Assembly: GCF_023534745.1 (NCBI RefSeq)
Contig: NZ_JAMHJQ010000013.1
Coordinates: forward strand, 62,001-126,000
Length of the DNA stretch: 64,000 nucleotides
Origin: Streptomyces sp. 35G-GA-8
GTDB lineage: Bacteria > Actinomycetota > Actinomycetes > Streptomycetales > Streptomycetaceae
Direction: 5' to 3'
The position numbers were made by a program, and so were the translations under genes. The notes beneath the pieces were generated by a model. It worked only from the letters and a program-made list of their open reading frames with translations. It made no database searches and was not told where the DNA came from. Shown piece after piece: positions 27,722-34,782 of this stretch (the first letter of the stretch is position 1; the number at the start of each line of letters is the position of its first letter).

Positions 27722-28783
27722 GTGTCGAGGGCGAGGGTGGCGCGGCGGATCGCCGCGGGTGCGGCCTACGGAGGCGGCAGCATCGGTCTGCTGGGAGCGG
27801 CGGGCGTGGGGCTGCTGCTGGCGGAGGTCCAGTTGGCGAAGCGGTCGGTCGGCGGCGGAGTCGCCCCCGTACCGCCCAGCGGCGACGGCTGGTACGGACT
27901 GGCCTACGGGCAGACGGAGCCGCTGCGCATGGGCATGCTCGGCGACTCCACGGCCGCGGGACAGGGCGTACGGCGGGCGGGGCAGACTCCGGGGGCGCTG
28001 CTCGCCTCGGGGCTCGCGGCGGTCGCCGAGCGCCCCGTGGATCTGTGGAACGTGGCGCTGCCCGGGGCCAGGTCGGACGATCTGGACCGGCAGGTGACCC
28101 TGCTGCTGTCGGACACGGCCCGGGTCCCGGACGTCTGCGTGATCATGATCGGCGCCAATGACGTCACCCATCGGCTGCCCGCGACCCAGTCGGTGCGGTG
28201 TCTGGCGGCGGCGGTACGGCGGCTGCGTACGGCCGGGGCGGAGGTGGTCGTCGGCACCTGCCCGGATCTCGGCACGATCGAGCCGGTGTACCAGCCGCTG
28301 CGCTGGCTGGCCCGCCGGGTGAGCCGCCAGCTGGCCGCCGCCCAGACGATCGTGGCGGTCGAGCAGGGCGCCCGTACGGTCTCGCTGGGGGATCTGCTGG
28401 GCCCGGAGTTCGCGGCGAATCCGCGGGAGCTGTTCGGCCCGGACAACTACCACCCGTCGGCCGAGGGGTACGCGACGGCCGCGATGGCGGTCCTGCCCAC
28501 GCTGTGCGCGGTCCTCAATCTGTGGCCGGAGACGGACCGGCTCGACGCGACCCGCGACGAGGACATGCTGCCGGTGGCGAAGGCTGCCTCGGCCGCGGCG
28601 TCCCAGGCGGGTACCGAGGTCACCGGCGCCCGTGCCCCGTGGGCCCTGCTCAAGCACCGTCGGCGTCGTCGCCTGCCGACAACGGCGGAAGCGACACCGG
28701 CGGGGGCCGTCCCGCCGGGAGCCACCCCTCCGGACGTACCCCCGGACGCCGAGGAGTCCCAGCAGGTGGGCCGGGAGGCATAA
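27722..28783 (+). CDS. SGNH/GDSL-family hydrolase
   Basis: The protein has 353 residues. After a basic start and one hydrophobic segment (about residues 9-35, probably a membrane anchor or uncleaved signal), the SGNH blocks are in order: block I GDS (74-76), block II around ALPGARSDD, block III GAND (144-147), and block V D241 and H244 in DNYHPSAEGY. The last 80 residues are low-complexity, basic then Pro/Ala-rich. Esterase or lipase activity at the cell surface is the family expectation. The GTG at 27722 follows GGAGGAGG with rather long spacing; nearby in-frame GTG codons are possible starts. Confidence 0.82.
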   Translation: MSRARVARRIAAGAAYGGGSIGLLGAAGVGLLLAEVQLAKRSVGGGVAPVPPSGDGWYGLAYGQTEPLRMGMLGDSTAAGQGVRRAGQTPGALLASGLAAVAERPVDLWNVALPGARSDDLDRQVTLLLSDTARVPDVCVIMIGANDVTHRLPATQSVRCLAAAVRRLRTAGAEVVVGTCPDLGTIEPVYQPLRWLARRVSRQLAAAQTIVAVEQGARTVSLGDLLGPEFAANPRELFGPDNYHPSAEGYATAAMAVLPTLCAVLNLWPETDRLDATRDEDMLPVAKAASAAASQAGTEVTGARAPWALLKHRRRRRLPTTAEATPAGAVPPGATPPDVPPDAEESQQVGREA

Positions 28784-28897
28784 GCGCCTGAGCAAGCGCT
28801 TGGAAAAGAGGTCCGCGTCACATGTCCCGCCCGGTGCCCCAGGCTCTACGTGCGGGTAACTTCCCAGACAGACAACTCCCAGCCCCATGGAGCCGTG

Positions 28898-30118
28898 ATG
28901 CCCGAAGCCGTGATCGTCTCTGCCGCCCGTTCCCCCATCGGCCGGGCCTTCAAGGGCTCGCTCAAGGAACTGCGGCCCGACGACCTGACCGCCACGATCA
29001 TCGAGGCCGCGCTGGCCAAGATCCCGGAGCTCGACCCGCGCGACATCGACGACCTGATGCTCGGCTGCGGCCTGCCGGGCGGCGAGCAGGGCCACAACCT
29101 CGGCCGGATCGTCGCCGTACAGCTGGGCATGGACCACCTCCCCGGCTGCACCATCACCCGCTACTGCTCCTCGTCCCTCCAGACCTCCCGGATGGCTCTG
29201 CACGCCATCAAGGCGGGCGAGGGCGATGTCTTCATCTCGGCCGGGGTCGAGATGGTCTCGCGCTCGGTGAACGGCTCCTCGGACGGCATGCCGGGCACCC
29301 ACAACCCGCTCTTCGCGGACGCCGAGGCCCGCACCGCCGAGGTCGCGCAAAGCACGGGCGCCGGCTGGCACGACCCGCGCGAGGACGGCCTGGTCCCGGA
29401 CGCCTATATCGCGATGGGCCAGACCGCGGAGAACCTGGCCCGCCTCAAGGGCATCACCCGCCAGGACATGGACGAGTTCGGCGTACGGTCCCAGAACCTC
29501 GCCGAGGAAGCCATCAAGAACGGCTTCTGGGAGCGCGAGATCACGCCCGTGACGACCCCGGACGGCACGGTCGTGGCGAAGGACGACGGCCCGCGCGCGG
29601 GCGTCACGATGGAGGGCGTCCAGGGCCTCAAGCCCGTCTTCCGCCCCGACGGCCTGGTGACGGCCGGCAACTGCTGCCCGCTCAACGACGGCGCGGCGGC
29701 GCTCGTGATCATGTCCGACACCAAGGCGCGCGAGCTGGGTCTGACCCCGCTGGCCCGGATCGTCTCCACCGGCGTCACCGCCCTGTCGCCCGAGATCATG
29801 GGATACGGCCCGGTCGAGGCGTCCCGCCAGGCGCTCTCGCGCGCCGGGCTGAGCATCGACGACATCGATCTGGTCGAGATCAACGAGGCGTTCGCCGCCC
29901 AGGTCATCCCGTCCTACCGGGACCTGGGCGTTCCGCTGGAGAAGCTGAACGTCAACGGCGGCGCCATCGCCGTCGGCCACCCCTTCGGCATGACCGGCGC
30001 GCGGATCACCGGCACGCTGATCAACAGCCTCCAGTTCCACGACAAGCAGTTCGGTCTGGAGACGATGTGCGTGGGCGGCGGCCAGGGCATGGCCATGGTC
30101 ATCGAGCGTCTGAGCTGA
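28898..30118 (+). CDS. Acetyl-CoA C-acetyltransferase (thiolase)
   Basis: The protein has 406 residues, typical of thiolases. The acyl-accepting Cys is C90 in YCSSSLQ, and the general-base pair is H361 in [11 protein letters not shown] and C391 in CVGGGQG. NEAFA is also conserved. The enzyme either condenses two acetyl-CoA or cleaves 3-ketoacyl-CoA in fatty-acid breakdown; sequence alone does not separate these. The ATG at 28898 has GGAG six bases upstream. It stands alone, 114 bases after the SGNH gene. Confidence 0.92.
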   Translation: MPEAVIVSAARSPIGRAFKGSLKELRPDDLTATIIEAALAKIPELDPRDIDDLMLGCGLPGGEQGHNLGRIVAVQLGMDHLPGCTITRYCSSSLQTSRMALHAIKAGEGDVFISAGVEMVSRSVNGSSDGMPGTHNPLFADAEARTAEVAQSTGAGWHDPREDGLVPDAYIAMGQTAENLARLKGITRQDMDEFGVRSQNLAEEAIKNGFWEREITPVTTPDGTVVAKDDGPRAGVTMEGVQGLKPVFRPDGLVTAGNCCPLNDGAAALVIMSDTKARELGLTPLARIVSTGVTALSPEIMGYGPVEASRQALSRAGLSIDDIDLVEINEAFAAQVIPSYRDLGVPLEKLNVNGGAIAVGHPFGMTGARITGTLINSLQFHDKQFGLETMCVGGGQGMAMVIERLS

Positions 30119-30135
30119 GCGAGGACCGGGCCGAT

Positions 30136-30330
30136 TCATAGCGGAGAGTAGTCGCGCGAGTCGGATAAGCGCACCTCAACCCCGTCGATCCCCAGTTGTG
30201 ACTGAATCTCCCCCAGGATGTGACCTGCGCCCGGGGGAGGTTCGTTTTCCCAGGTCAGGGCCTTATCCGCGGTAAACATAAGGCCCAAAGACCTGTCCAA
30301 TTCGTGACGTAATGCACTGACGGGCGGCAC
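30136..30330 (-). CDS. Possible 64-residue protein with two TTA codons
   Basis: A GTG-started frame of 64 residues (ALRHELDRSLGLMF, GHILGEIQSQLGIDGVEVRL) fills most of the 271 bases between the thiolase and the gene at 30390. Two codons are TTA (30310-30312 and 30166-30168). Third-position GC is lower than in neighbours, and the ribosome-binding site is poor. It may be a real bldA-dependent small gene or a chance frame over promoter DNA; conservation was not testable here. Confidence 0.3.
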   Translation of the reverse strand: MPPVSALRHELDRSLGLMFTADKALTWENEPPPGAGHILGEIQSQLGIDGVEVRLSDSRDYSPL

Positions 30331-30389
30331 CCGCCCACGACAAGCTGAGGTAGGAAGTCGGGGGTATCGATCGGAATCGGGAGTAGTCA

Positions 30390-31256
30390 GTGAGCGCCAT
30401 GTCTTTTGCCCTGCTGCTGACCACAGCCACCGCCACGGCCGTGGGCGTCGCCGCCCTGCACGCCGCCCACGGGCTGCGCAAGCAGGTCAGCGCGCTGCGC
30501 GCCGAACTGTCCGCGTCGGCCCCGGGCGACTTCACCGCTGCCGTACCCCAGGCCAGAAGCGCCACCCACGCCGACGACATACGGACCGCCGTCGCCGAGG
30601 CTCTCGCCGAGGAGCGCGAGCGCGAGCTCGCCGAGGCGCGCGCCTTCTGGGCCGCCCAGGAAGCCCGGGACGCCGCCGACACCCCCTCGCTGCTGGGCGG
30701 GCTGCCCGGCTTCGGCACCGAGGAGAGCCCGTACTACGTGCCCCGCCAGGTGGACTTCGCCGGGCTGGAGGCGCTGGACCTCGACGCCGCCGACGCGCTC
30801 GAAGACTTCGCCGACTACCCGGAGCTGACCGAGGTCAGCGAGGTGAGCGGGGTGGGCGAGGCCGGTGAGTACGCCGAGGACTCCGCCGAGCTGGCCGCCG
30901 CCCGTCGCCGGCACCCCTCGCACCCGGACTTCGTACCGGTGCAGGCCCCCGTCGTCACCGACCATGAGCGCACGGTGTCGCGGCTCGGCGAACTCGCCGA
31001 GACCGGTACGGCGCTCGCGGACGTACGTCCCGGCCCGCTGGGCACCCTCGACGTCTATGTCTTCGCCGACGGTACGACGCTCTGCATGACCCCGGGCCAC
31101 CGCGAGACCGCCGAGCGGCTCGCCGGGGCGCTGCGGGAGGGCGAGGCCCCGTTCCTGCTGGGGGGTTCCGGAGTCTCCGGCGCGTACACCCTGACCTTCT
31201 CCTGCGGCGGCGAGCACGTGTACATCCTCGCGGACCGCGTCATCGCGTCCCTCTAA
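30390..31256 (+). CDS. Membrane-anchored hypothetical protein
   Basis: The protein has 288 residues. The N-terminus has a short hydrophobic segment (FALLLTTATATAVGVAAL), followed by a charged helical region with AEALAEERERELAEARAFWAAQEA (possible coiled coil, about 65-95). An acidic variable middle (about 130-175) precedes a folded-looking C-terminal domain (about 190-288) with GTLDVYVFADGTTLCM and YTLTFSCGGEHVYILADR. The GTG at 30390 or the ATG nine bases later could be the start. No family is recognised. Confidence 0.65.
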   Translation: MSAMSFALLLTTATATAVGVAALHAAHGLRKQVSALRAELSASAPGDFTAAVPQARSATHADDIRTAVAEALAEERERELAEARAFWAAQEARDAADTPSLLGGLPGFGTEESPYYVPRQVDFAGLEALDLDAADALEDFADYPELTEVSEVSGVGEAGEYAEDSAELAAARRRHPSHPDFVPVQAPVVTDHERTVSRLGELAETGTALADVRPGPLGTLDVYVFADGTTLCMTPGHRETAERLAGALREGEAPFLLGGSGVSGAYTLTFSCGGEHVYILADRVIASL

Positions 31257-31289
31257 GAGCGTCGGCCAAGGGCCTCGCGGACAGGGGCC

Positions 31290-31610
31290 TCAGAACCCGG
31301 CACGCGTCGCCGCTCGCTCCACCGATCTCACGGCCTCGTCCAGCTCCACCACGGACGGGGCCGTTCGCAGTGCCTCCGCCAGATCCCCGGCCGCGACGGT
31401 GAGCTGGTCCGCGACCACGAAGACGCCGGAGTCCGGCATGATCCGGGGCTCCTCGCCGGGGGCATCGAGCCGCTGGGCCCGTACGGAGAGTTCCCTGGCC
31501 AGAGCCAGCGCCTCGGCGGCGGCTCCGCGCTGGAGCCGGCTGTGCGGGGCGGCCCGCAACCGGTCGGCGAATCGGTCCACTGCGGCCGTCAGAGGCGTTG
31601 TATCGAGCAC
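31290..31610 (-). CDS. Small helical hypothetical protein
   Basis: The protein has 106 residues and starts at GTG 31608-31610. It is predicted to be entirely helical (LTAAVDRFADRLRAAP, AAAEALALARELSVRAQRL), with a short central segment ending in SGVFVVADQL. There is no signal peptide or membrane segment. It converges on the gene ending at 31256, and its start is about 110 bases from the divergent DUF4287 gene. Codon bias is normal for the genome, which supports a real gene. Function is unknown. Confidence 0.62.
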   Translation of the reverse strand: MLDTTPLTAAVDRFADRLRAAPHSRLQRGAAAEALALARELSVRAQRLDAPGEEPRIMPDSGVFVVADQLTVAAGDLAEALRTAPSVVELDEAVRSVERAATRAGF

Positions 31611-31722
31611 GCCGCGACCTTACGCGAACGGACACGGGCCCCTCCAGGACTGTTGCCAACAGGCGAACGCTCAGGCACGGTGGCGTGAAGGACCAGTACG
31701 CGCAAAGCGTCCGGAGGCGCCG

Positions 31723-31953
31723 ATGTCCCTTGTCTTCTCCGAAGAGACCCATCGCAACATGCTCTCCCGCATCCCTCACTGCACCGGCAGAGAGATCTCC
31801 GACTGGCTTCGCACGGTCGAGGAAGGTCCGGCCCTCCTCCGCTTCGAGGAGAAGGTCAGCTGGCTGAGGGGCGAGCACAATCTCGCGTACGGACACGCGA
31901 AGGCGATCATCCACGAGTACGACCTGCGGCGGGCGGCCCGCCGCCTGCTCTGA
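31723..31953 (+). CDS. DUF4287 family protein
   Basis: The protein has 76 residues and matches the short DUF4287 proteins: a helical start (SEETHRNMLSRIPHCTGREISDWLRTVEEG) and a second half with WLRGEHNLAYGHAKAIIHEYDLRRA, the characteristic GxxYGHAxAIxxE-type segment. These proteins sometimes occur fused to DUF5655. The ATG at 31723 follows GGAGG by seven bases; longer upstream frames have no start site. The biochemical role is unknown. A strong terminator hairpin lies 40 bases after the stop. Confidence 0.82.
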   Translation: MSLVFSEETHRNMLSRIPHCTGREISDWLRTVEEGPALLRFEEKVSWLRGEHNLAYGHAKAIIHEYDLRRAARRLL

Positions 31954-31992
31954 CCCGACACCCGAGACATCGCATCCAGCACGACACAGCGC

Positions 31993-32029
31993 GAAGGGGT
32001 CCGCGGGCACTGTGCCCGCGGACCCCTTC
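31993..32029. terminator. Strong bidirectional hairpin
   Basis: GAAGGGGTCCGCGGGCAC pairs perfectly with the following GTGCCCGCGGACCCCTTC, an 18-base inverted repeat with a one-base centre (so a shorter stem with a small loop in practice). It separates the convergent DUF4287 (ending 31953) and Bax inhibitor-like (ending 32064) genes. The A/T ends act as tracts in both directions. Confidence 0.8.
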
Positions 32030-32063
32030 ATGCTGTTCGGCCTACCACTCAGGCCGTGCCGCG

Positions 32064-32942
32064 TCAGTCGTTGCCTTGCAGGATGGAGAACAGCCGCAGC
32101 ATCTCCAGGTAGATCCACACCAGCGTCAGCGTGAGACCGAAGGCCGCGAGCCAGGACTCCTCGCGCGGAGCGCCGTACGCGACGCCGTCCTCGACCTGCT
32201 TGAAGTCGAGCGCGAGGAAGCAGGCGCCGAGGATGATCCCGACGATGCCGAAGATGATGCCCAGACCGCCGCTGCGGAAGCCGAGGCCGTCACCGCCGCC
32301 GAAGACGGTGAAGAGCAGGTTGGCGACCATCAGGAGCACAAAGCCCATGGCGGCGGCCATCACGAAACCGTAGAAGCGCCGGGTGACCCGGATCCAGCGC
32401 ATCTTGTAGGCGATCAGCACGCCGGCGAAGACCGCCATCGTGCCCAGGACGGCCTGGACGACCACACCGGGCGAGAGGTACGTGCTCACCGCGGAGCTGA
32501 TCACGCCGAGGAAGACACCCTCGAAGGCGGCGTACGCCAGGATCAGCGCGGGAGCCGGCTTGCGCTTGAAGGACTGGATCAGCGAGAGGACCAGCGCCAC
32601 GAGCGCGGCACCGATGGCGATGCCGTACGACTTACCGAGGTTGGCGGGGTCCACCGGCAGCAGGACCCACGACAGGACGGCGGTGAGCACGACCGTGCCC
32701 AGCGTCATGCCGGTACGGCTCACGACGTCGTCGATCGTCATGACGTCGGGGCGCGCGGGCGCCTGCGGGCCGCCGAGCTGGGTGCCCTGCTGCGGGGCAT
32801 AGGGGTTGGTGGCGTACGGGTTGGTCGCGTACGGGCTGGTTCCTACAGCGGGGCCCCCGGCCTGCGGCGCCGCGTTGAAGCCCGCGTGGCCGTTGTCGCG
32901 GCTGAAGCCCCGTCGCGAGAAGACCGGGTTACTGCTCCTCAT
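32064..32942 (-). CDS. Bax inhibitor-1/YccA family membrane protein
   Basis: The protein has 292 residues. A proline/Asn/Tyr-rich cytoplasmic start of about 75 residues contains a duplicated YATNPYATNPYA segment encoded by a short tandem repeat. Seven membrane segments follow, beginning with MTLGTVVLTAVLSWVLL and including PALILAYAAFEGVFLGVISS, which fits the BI-1/YccA (BaxI_1) family. Members act as proton-sensitive calcium leak channels or protease regulators in other organisms; the role in actinomycetes is not defined. The ATG at 32942 is supported by GGAGGAG four bases upstream. Confidence 0.88.
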   Translation of the reverse strand: MRSSNPVFSRRGFSRDNGHAGFNAAPQAGGPAVGTSPYATNPYATNPYAPQQGTQLGGPQAPARPDVMTIDDVVSRTGMTLGTVVLTAVLSWVLLPVDPANLGKSYGIAIGAALVALVLSLIQSFKRKPAPALILAYAAFEGVFLGVISSAVSTYLSPGVVVQAVLGTMAVFAGVLIAYKMRWIRVTRRFYGFVMAAAMGFVLLMVANLLFTVFGGGDGLGFRSGGLGIIFGIVGIILGACFLALDFKQVEDGVAYGAPREESWLAAFGLTLTLVWIYLEMLRLFSILQGND

Positions 32943-33171
32943 CTCACTCCTCCATGGCCGCCCTGCGCGGCCTTGGAACAAGAGTAATGGGAGCGCAAAG
33001 CGTACGCCCTAGTGCTCGGGGAGGATCTTTCCAGGATCGTGACGTCCGCTGGGTGCATCTCGTCACACCGGTTGTCATCCCGGCGCTCACTCCGGAGCGC
33101 TCCCGAATCATCGGAGCGCTTCCGGCCCGGCGCGTCCACCGGCGCCCGCCGGCCGGCCATCGCCGGTGATG

Positions 33172-33254
33172 TGCCCGGAGCCGGACTTGAACCGGCACGC
33201 CCCCGAGGGGCAGCGAGGTTTAAGCTCGCCGTGTCTGCATTCCACCATCCGGGC
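33172..33254 (-). tRNA. bldA: tRNA-Leu(UAA), the bldA tRNA
   Basis: Read on the minus strand, the acceptor stem GCCCGGA pairs with TCCGGGC, and the discriminator base is A at 33172; CCA is not encoded. The D arm follows, then the anticodon stem GCGAG/CTCGC with the loop CTTAAAC, giving anticodon UAA at 33220-33222. A long class II variable arm (GCCCCTCGGGGGC) and the T arm GCCGGTTCAAGTCCGGC complete an 83-base gene. In Streptomyces the only tRNA reading UUA is bldA, and UUA codons are concentrated in developmental and secondary-metabolism genes. Its expression controls translation of the TTA-containing genes listed elsewhere in this window. An A+T-rich tract at 33326-33346 lies about 75 bases upstream and may hold its promoter. 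Confidence 0.95.
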
Positions 33255-33686
33255 AAGGCGCGCGACGCCGCGTTGGCACAGGAGCCTATCGGGGCACACC
33301 ACTCGAACAGCCGAGCGGCTACCCGATGTTGTCTTATTTTATTGACGTCTGAGGGTGCGTCAGACCACGTAACGAGTCGTCGGCACATGCCCGGCGCGGG
33401 TGGTCATCCCCGACCGGGGCGTGCAGGAATGACGAAAAGTCGCCGCCCGGTCACGCATTCGGCATCGTCGCCGCGGACGCGCGGCACGGAGACGGTCTCG
33501 AACACGACCGCGAAGCGACTTACGACGGACCCGTCTCAGGGGTCGTGTCATCCCCGAGGAGGAGGGCACGGCACGGCGGTCAGACCCAAGACGGCCCCGG
33601 GAACGGTTACCACGGCGGACGACTCGCGCTCCGCCCGCCACGAGGATGGAGACGTCCTCACAGCGCACCGACAGGAGAGTCCTCCC
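33255..33686. other. Intergenic 432 bases between bldA and the ABC transporter
   Basis: This stretch must contain the divergent promoters for bldA and the ABC ATPase gene at 33687. The most A+T-rich segment (33326-33346, TGTTGTCTTATTTTATTGACG) stands out sharply from the GC background. Frames crossing it lack codon bias. No other gene is seen. Confidence 0.55.
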
Positions 33687-34457
33687 GTGACCACCACCTC
33701 GCTCGCCCACCGCGCCACCGCCGTGGCCGCCCGCGCCTCCGATCTGTCGAAGGTCTACGGCCTGGGCGAGACCCAGGTGGTCGCCCTCGACCATGTCTCC
33801 GTGGACTTCCGGCAGGGAGAGTTCACCGCGATCATGGGCCCGTCCGGCTCCGGCAAGTCCACGCTGATGCACTGCGTGGCCGGCCTCGACAGCTTCAGCA
33901 GCGGTTCCGTACGGCTCGGTGAGACCGAGCTGTCGACCCTCAAGGACAAGCAGCTCACGCAGTTGCGCCGGGACAAGATCGGCTTCATCTTCCAGGCGTT
34001 CAACCTGCTGCCGACCCTGACCGCCCTGGAGAACATCACGCTCCCGATGGACATCGCGGGCCGCAAGCCCGACAAGGCGTGGCTGGACCAGGTGATCTCG
34101 ATGATCGGGCTCGCCGACCGGCTCGGCCACCGGCCCACCCAGCTCTCCGGCGGGCAGCAGCAGCGCGTGGCCGTCGCCCGCGCCCTGGCCTCCCAGCCCG
34201 AGATCATCTTCGGTGACGAGCCGACGGGGAACCTGGACTCGCGCTCCGGCGCCGAGGTGCTCGGCTTCCTGCGCAACTCCGTTCGGGAGCTGGGCCAGAC
34301 CGTCGTCATGGTGACGCACGACCCGGTGGCCGCCTCCTACGCGGACCGGGTCATCTTCCTCGCCGACGGCCGGATCGTCGACGAGATGCTGCACCCGAGC
34401 GCCGACGGTGTGCTCGACCGGATGAAGGCCTTCGACGCCAAGGGCCGTACGAGCTGA
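33687..34457 (+). CDS. MacB/LolD-type ABC transporter ATPase
   Basis: The protein has 256 residues. Walker A is GPSGSGKST (51-59), the Q loop FQAFNLLPTLTALENI is typical of MacB/LolD proteins, the signature is LSGGQQQRV, Walker B is IIFGDEPTGNLD, and the switch is VTHDPVAA. AGGAGAG lies just upstream of the GTG at 33687-33689; longer frames are not supported. It pairs with the FtsX-type permease 325 bases downstream. Such mechanotransmission systems move substrates or signals across the envelope rather than through a pore. The substrate is unknown. Confidence 0.9.
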   Translation: MTTTSLAHRATAVAARASDLSKVYGLGETQVVALDHVSVDFRQGEFTAIMGPSGSGKSTLMHCVAGLDSFSSGSVRLGETELSTLKDKQLTQLRRDKIGFIFQAFNLLPTLTALENITLPMDIAGRKPDKAWLDQVISMIGLADRLGHRPTQLSGGQQQRVAVARALASQPEIIFGDEPTGNLDSRSGAEVLGFLRNSVRELGQTVVMVTHDPVAASYADRVIFLADGRIVDEMLHPSADGVLDRMKAFDAKGRTS

Positions 34458-34782
34458 CGCTCCGCCAACTCCGTTCCGGCAACTCCGTTCCGCCCGTACG
34501 CCGGCCCCTGGGCCGTCACCGTCCGACCGGCACGACCCGTACGAGCCCGTGCGTGAGCGTTAACCCGTACGGGGCGCTTCTCCCGTGCGTGGCTCTTGAC
34601 GCGGCCGTTCACCCGGCCGTTCACCCGGCGCCCTTCACCCGGCGCCCCTCACTCGTACGTGGGCCCCACTCGCGCTGACGCTCCGGCAGTCGGCCCCCAC
34701 ATCCGCCCCCTCGGTCCGGTCCGTCGTGTCGGCCCGTCTGTTCGGCCTGCCCTCTCCGCCCACCCTCACCAGGACTTCCACC
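34458..34782. other. Intergenic 325 bases between ATPase and permease genes
   Basis: No convincing gene is present. There are short direct repeats: AACTCCGTTCCG twice near 34466-34492, and overlapping units of CGGCCGTTCACC and CGGCGCCC(T)TCACC at about 34602-34650. They can form several GC-rich hairpins. The unusually long gap inside a two-gene transport unit suggests a second promoter or an attenuation site. Confidence 0.5.

Noticed and set aside
25820-28783. Very long plus-strand frame covering the intergenic region and the antisense of cystathionine beta-synthase
   Set aside because: Only the part from 27722 has a start site, family motifs and codon bias; the rest is antisense to a well-supported gene.
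33326-33360. A plus-strand promoter with TTGACG for the ABC ATPase
   Set aside because: No -10 box at 16-19 bases is convincing; the A+T-rich tract could as well serve bldA on the other strand.
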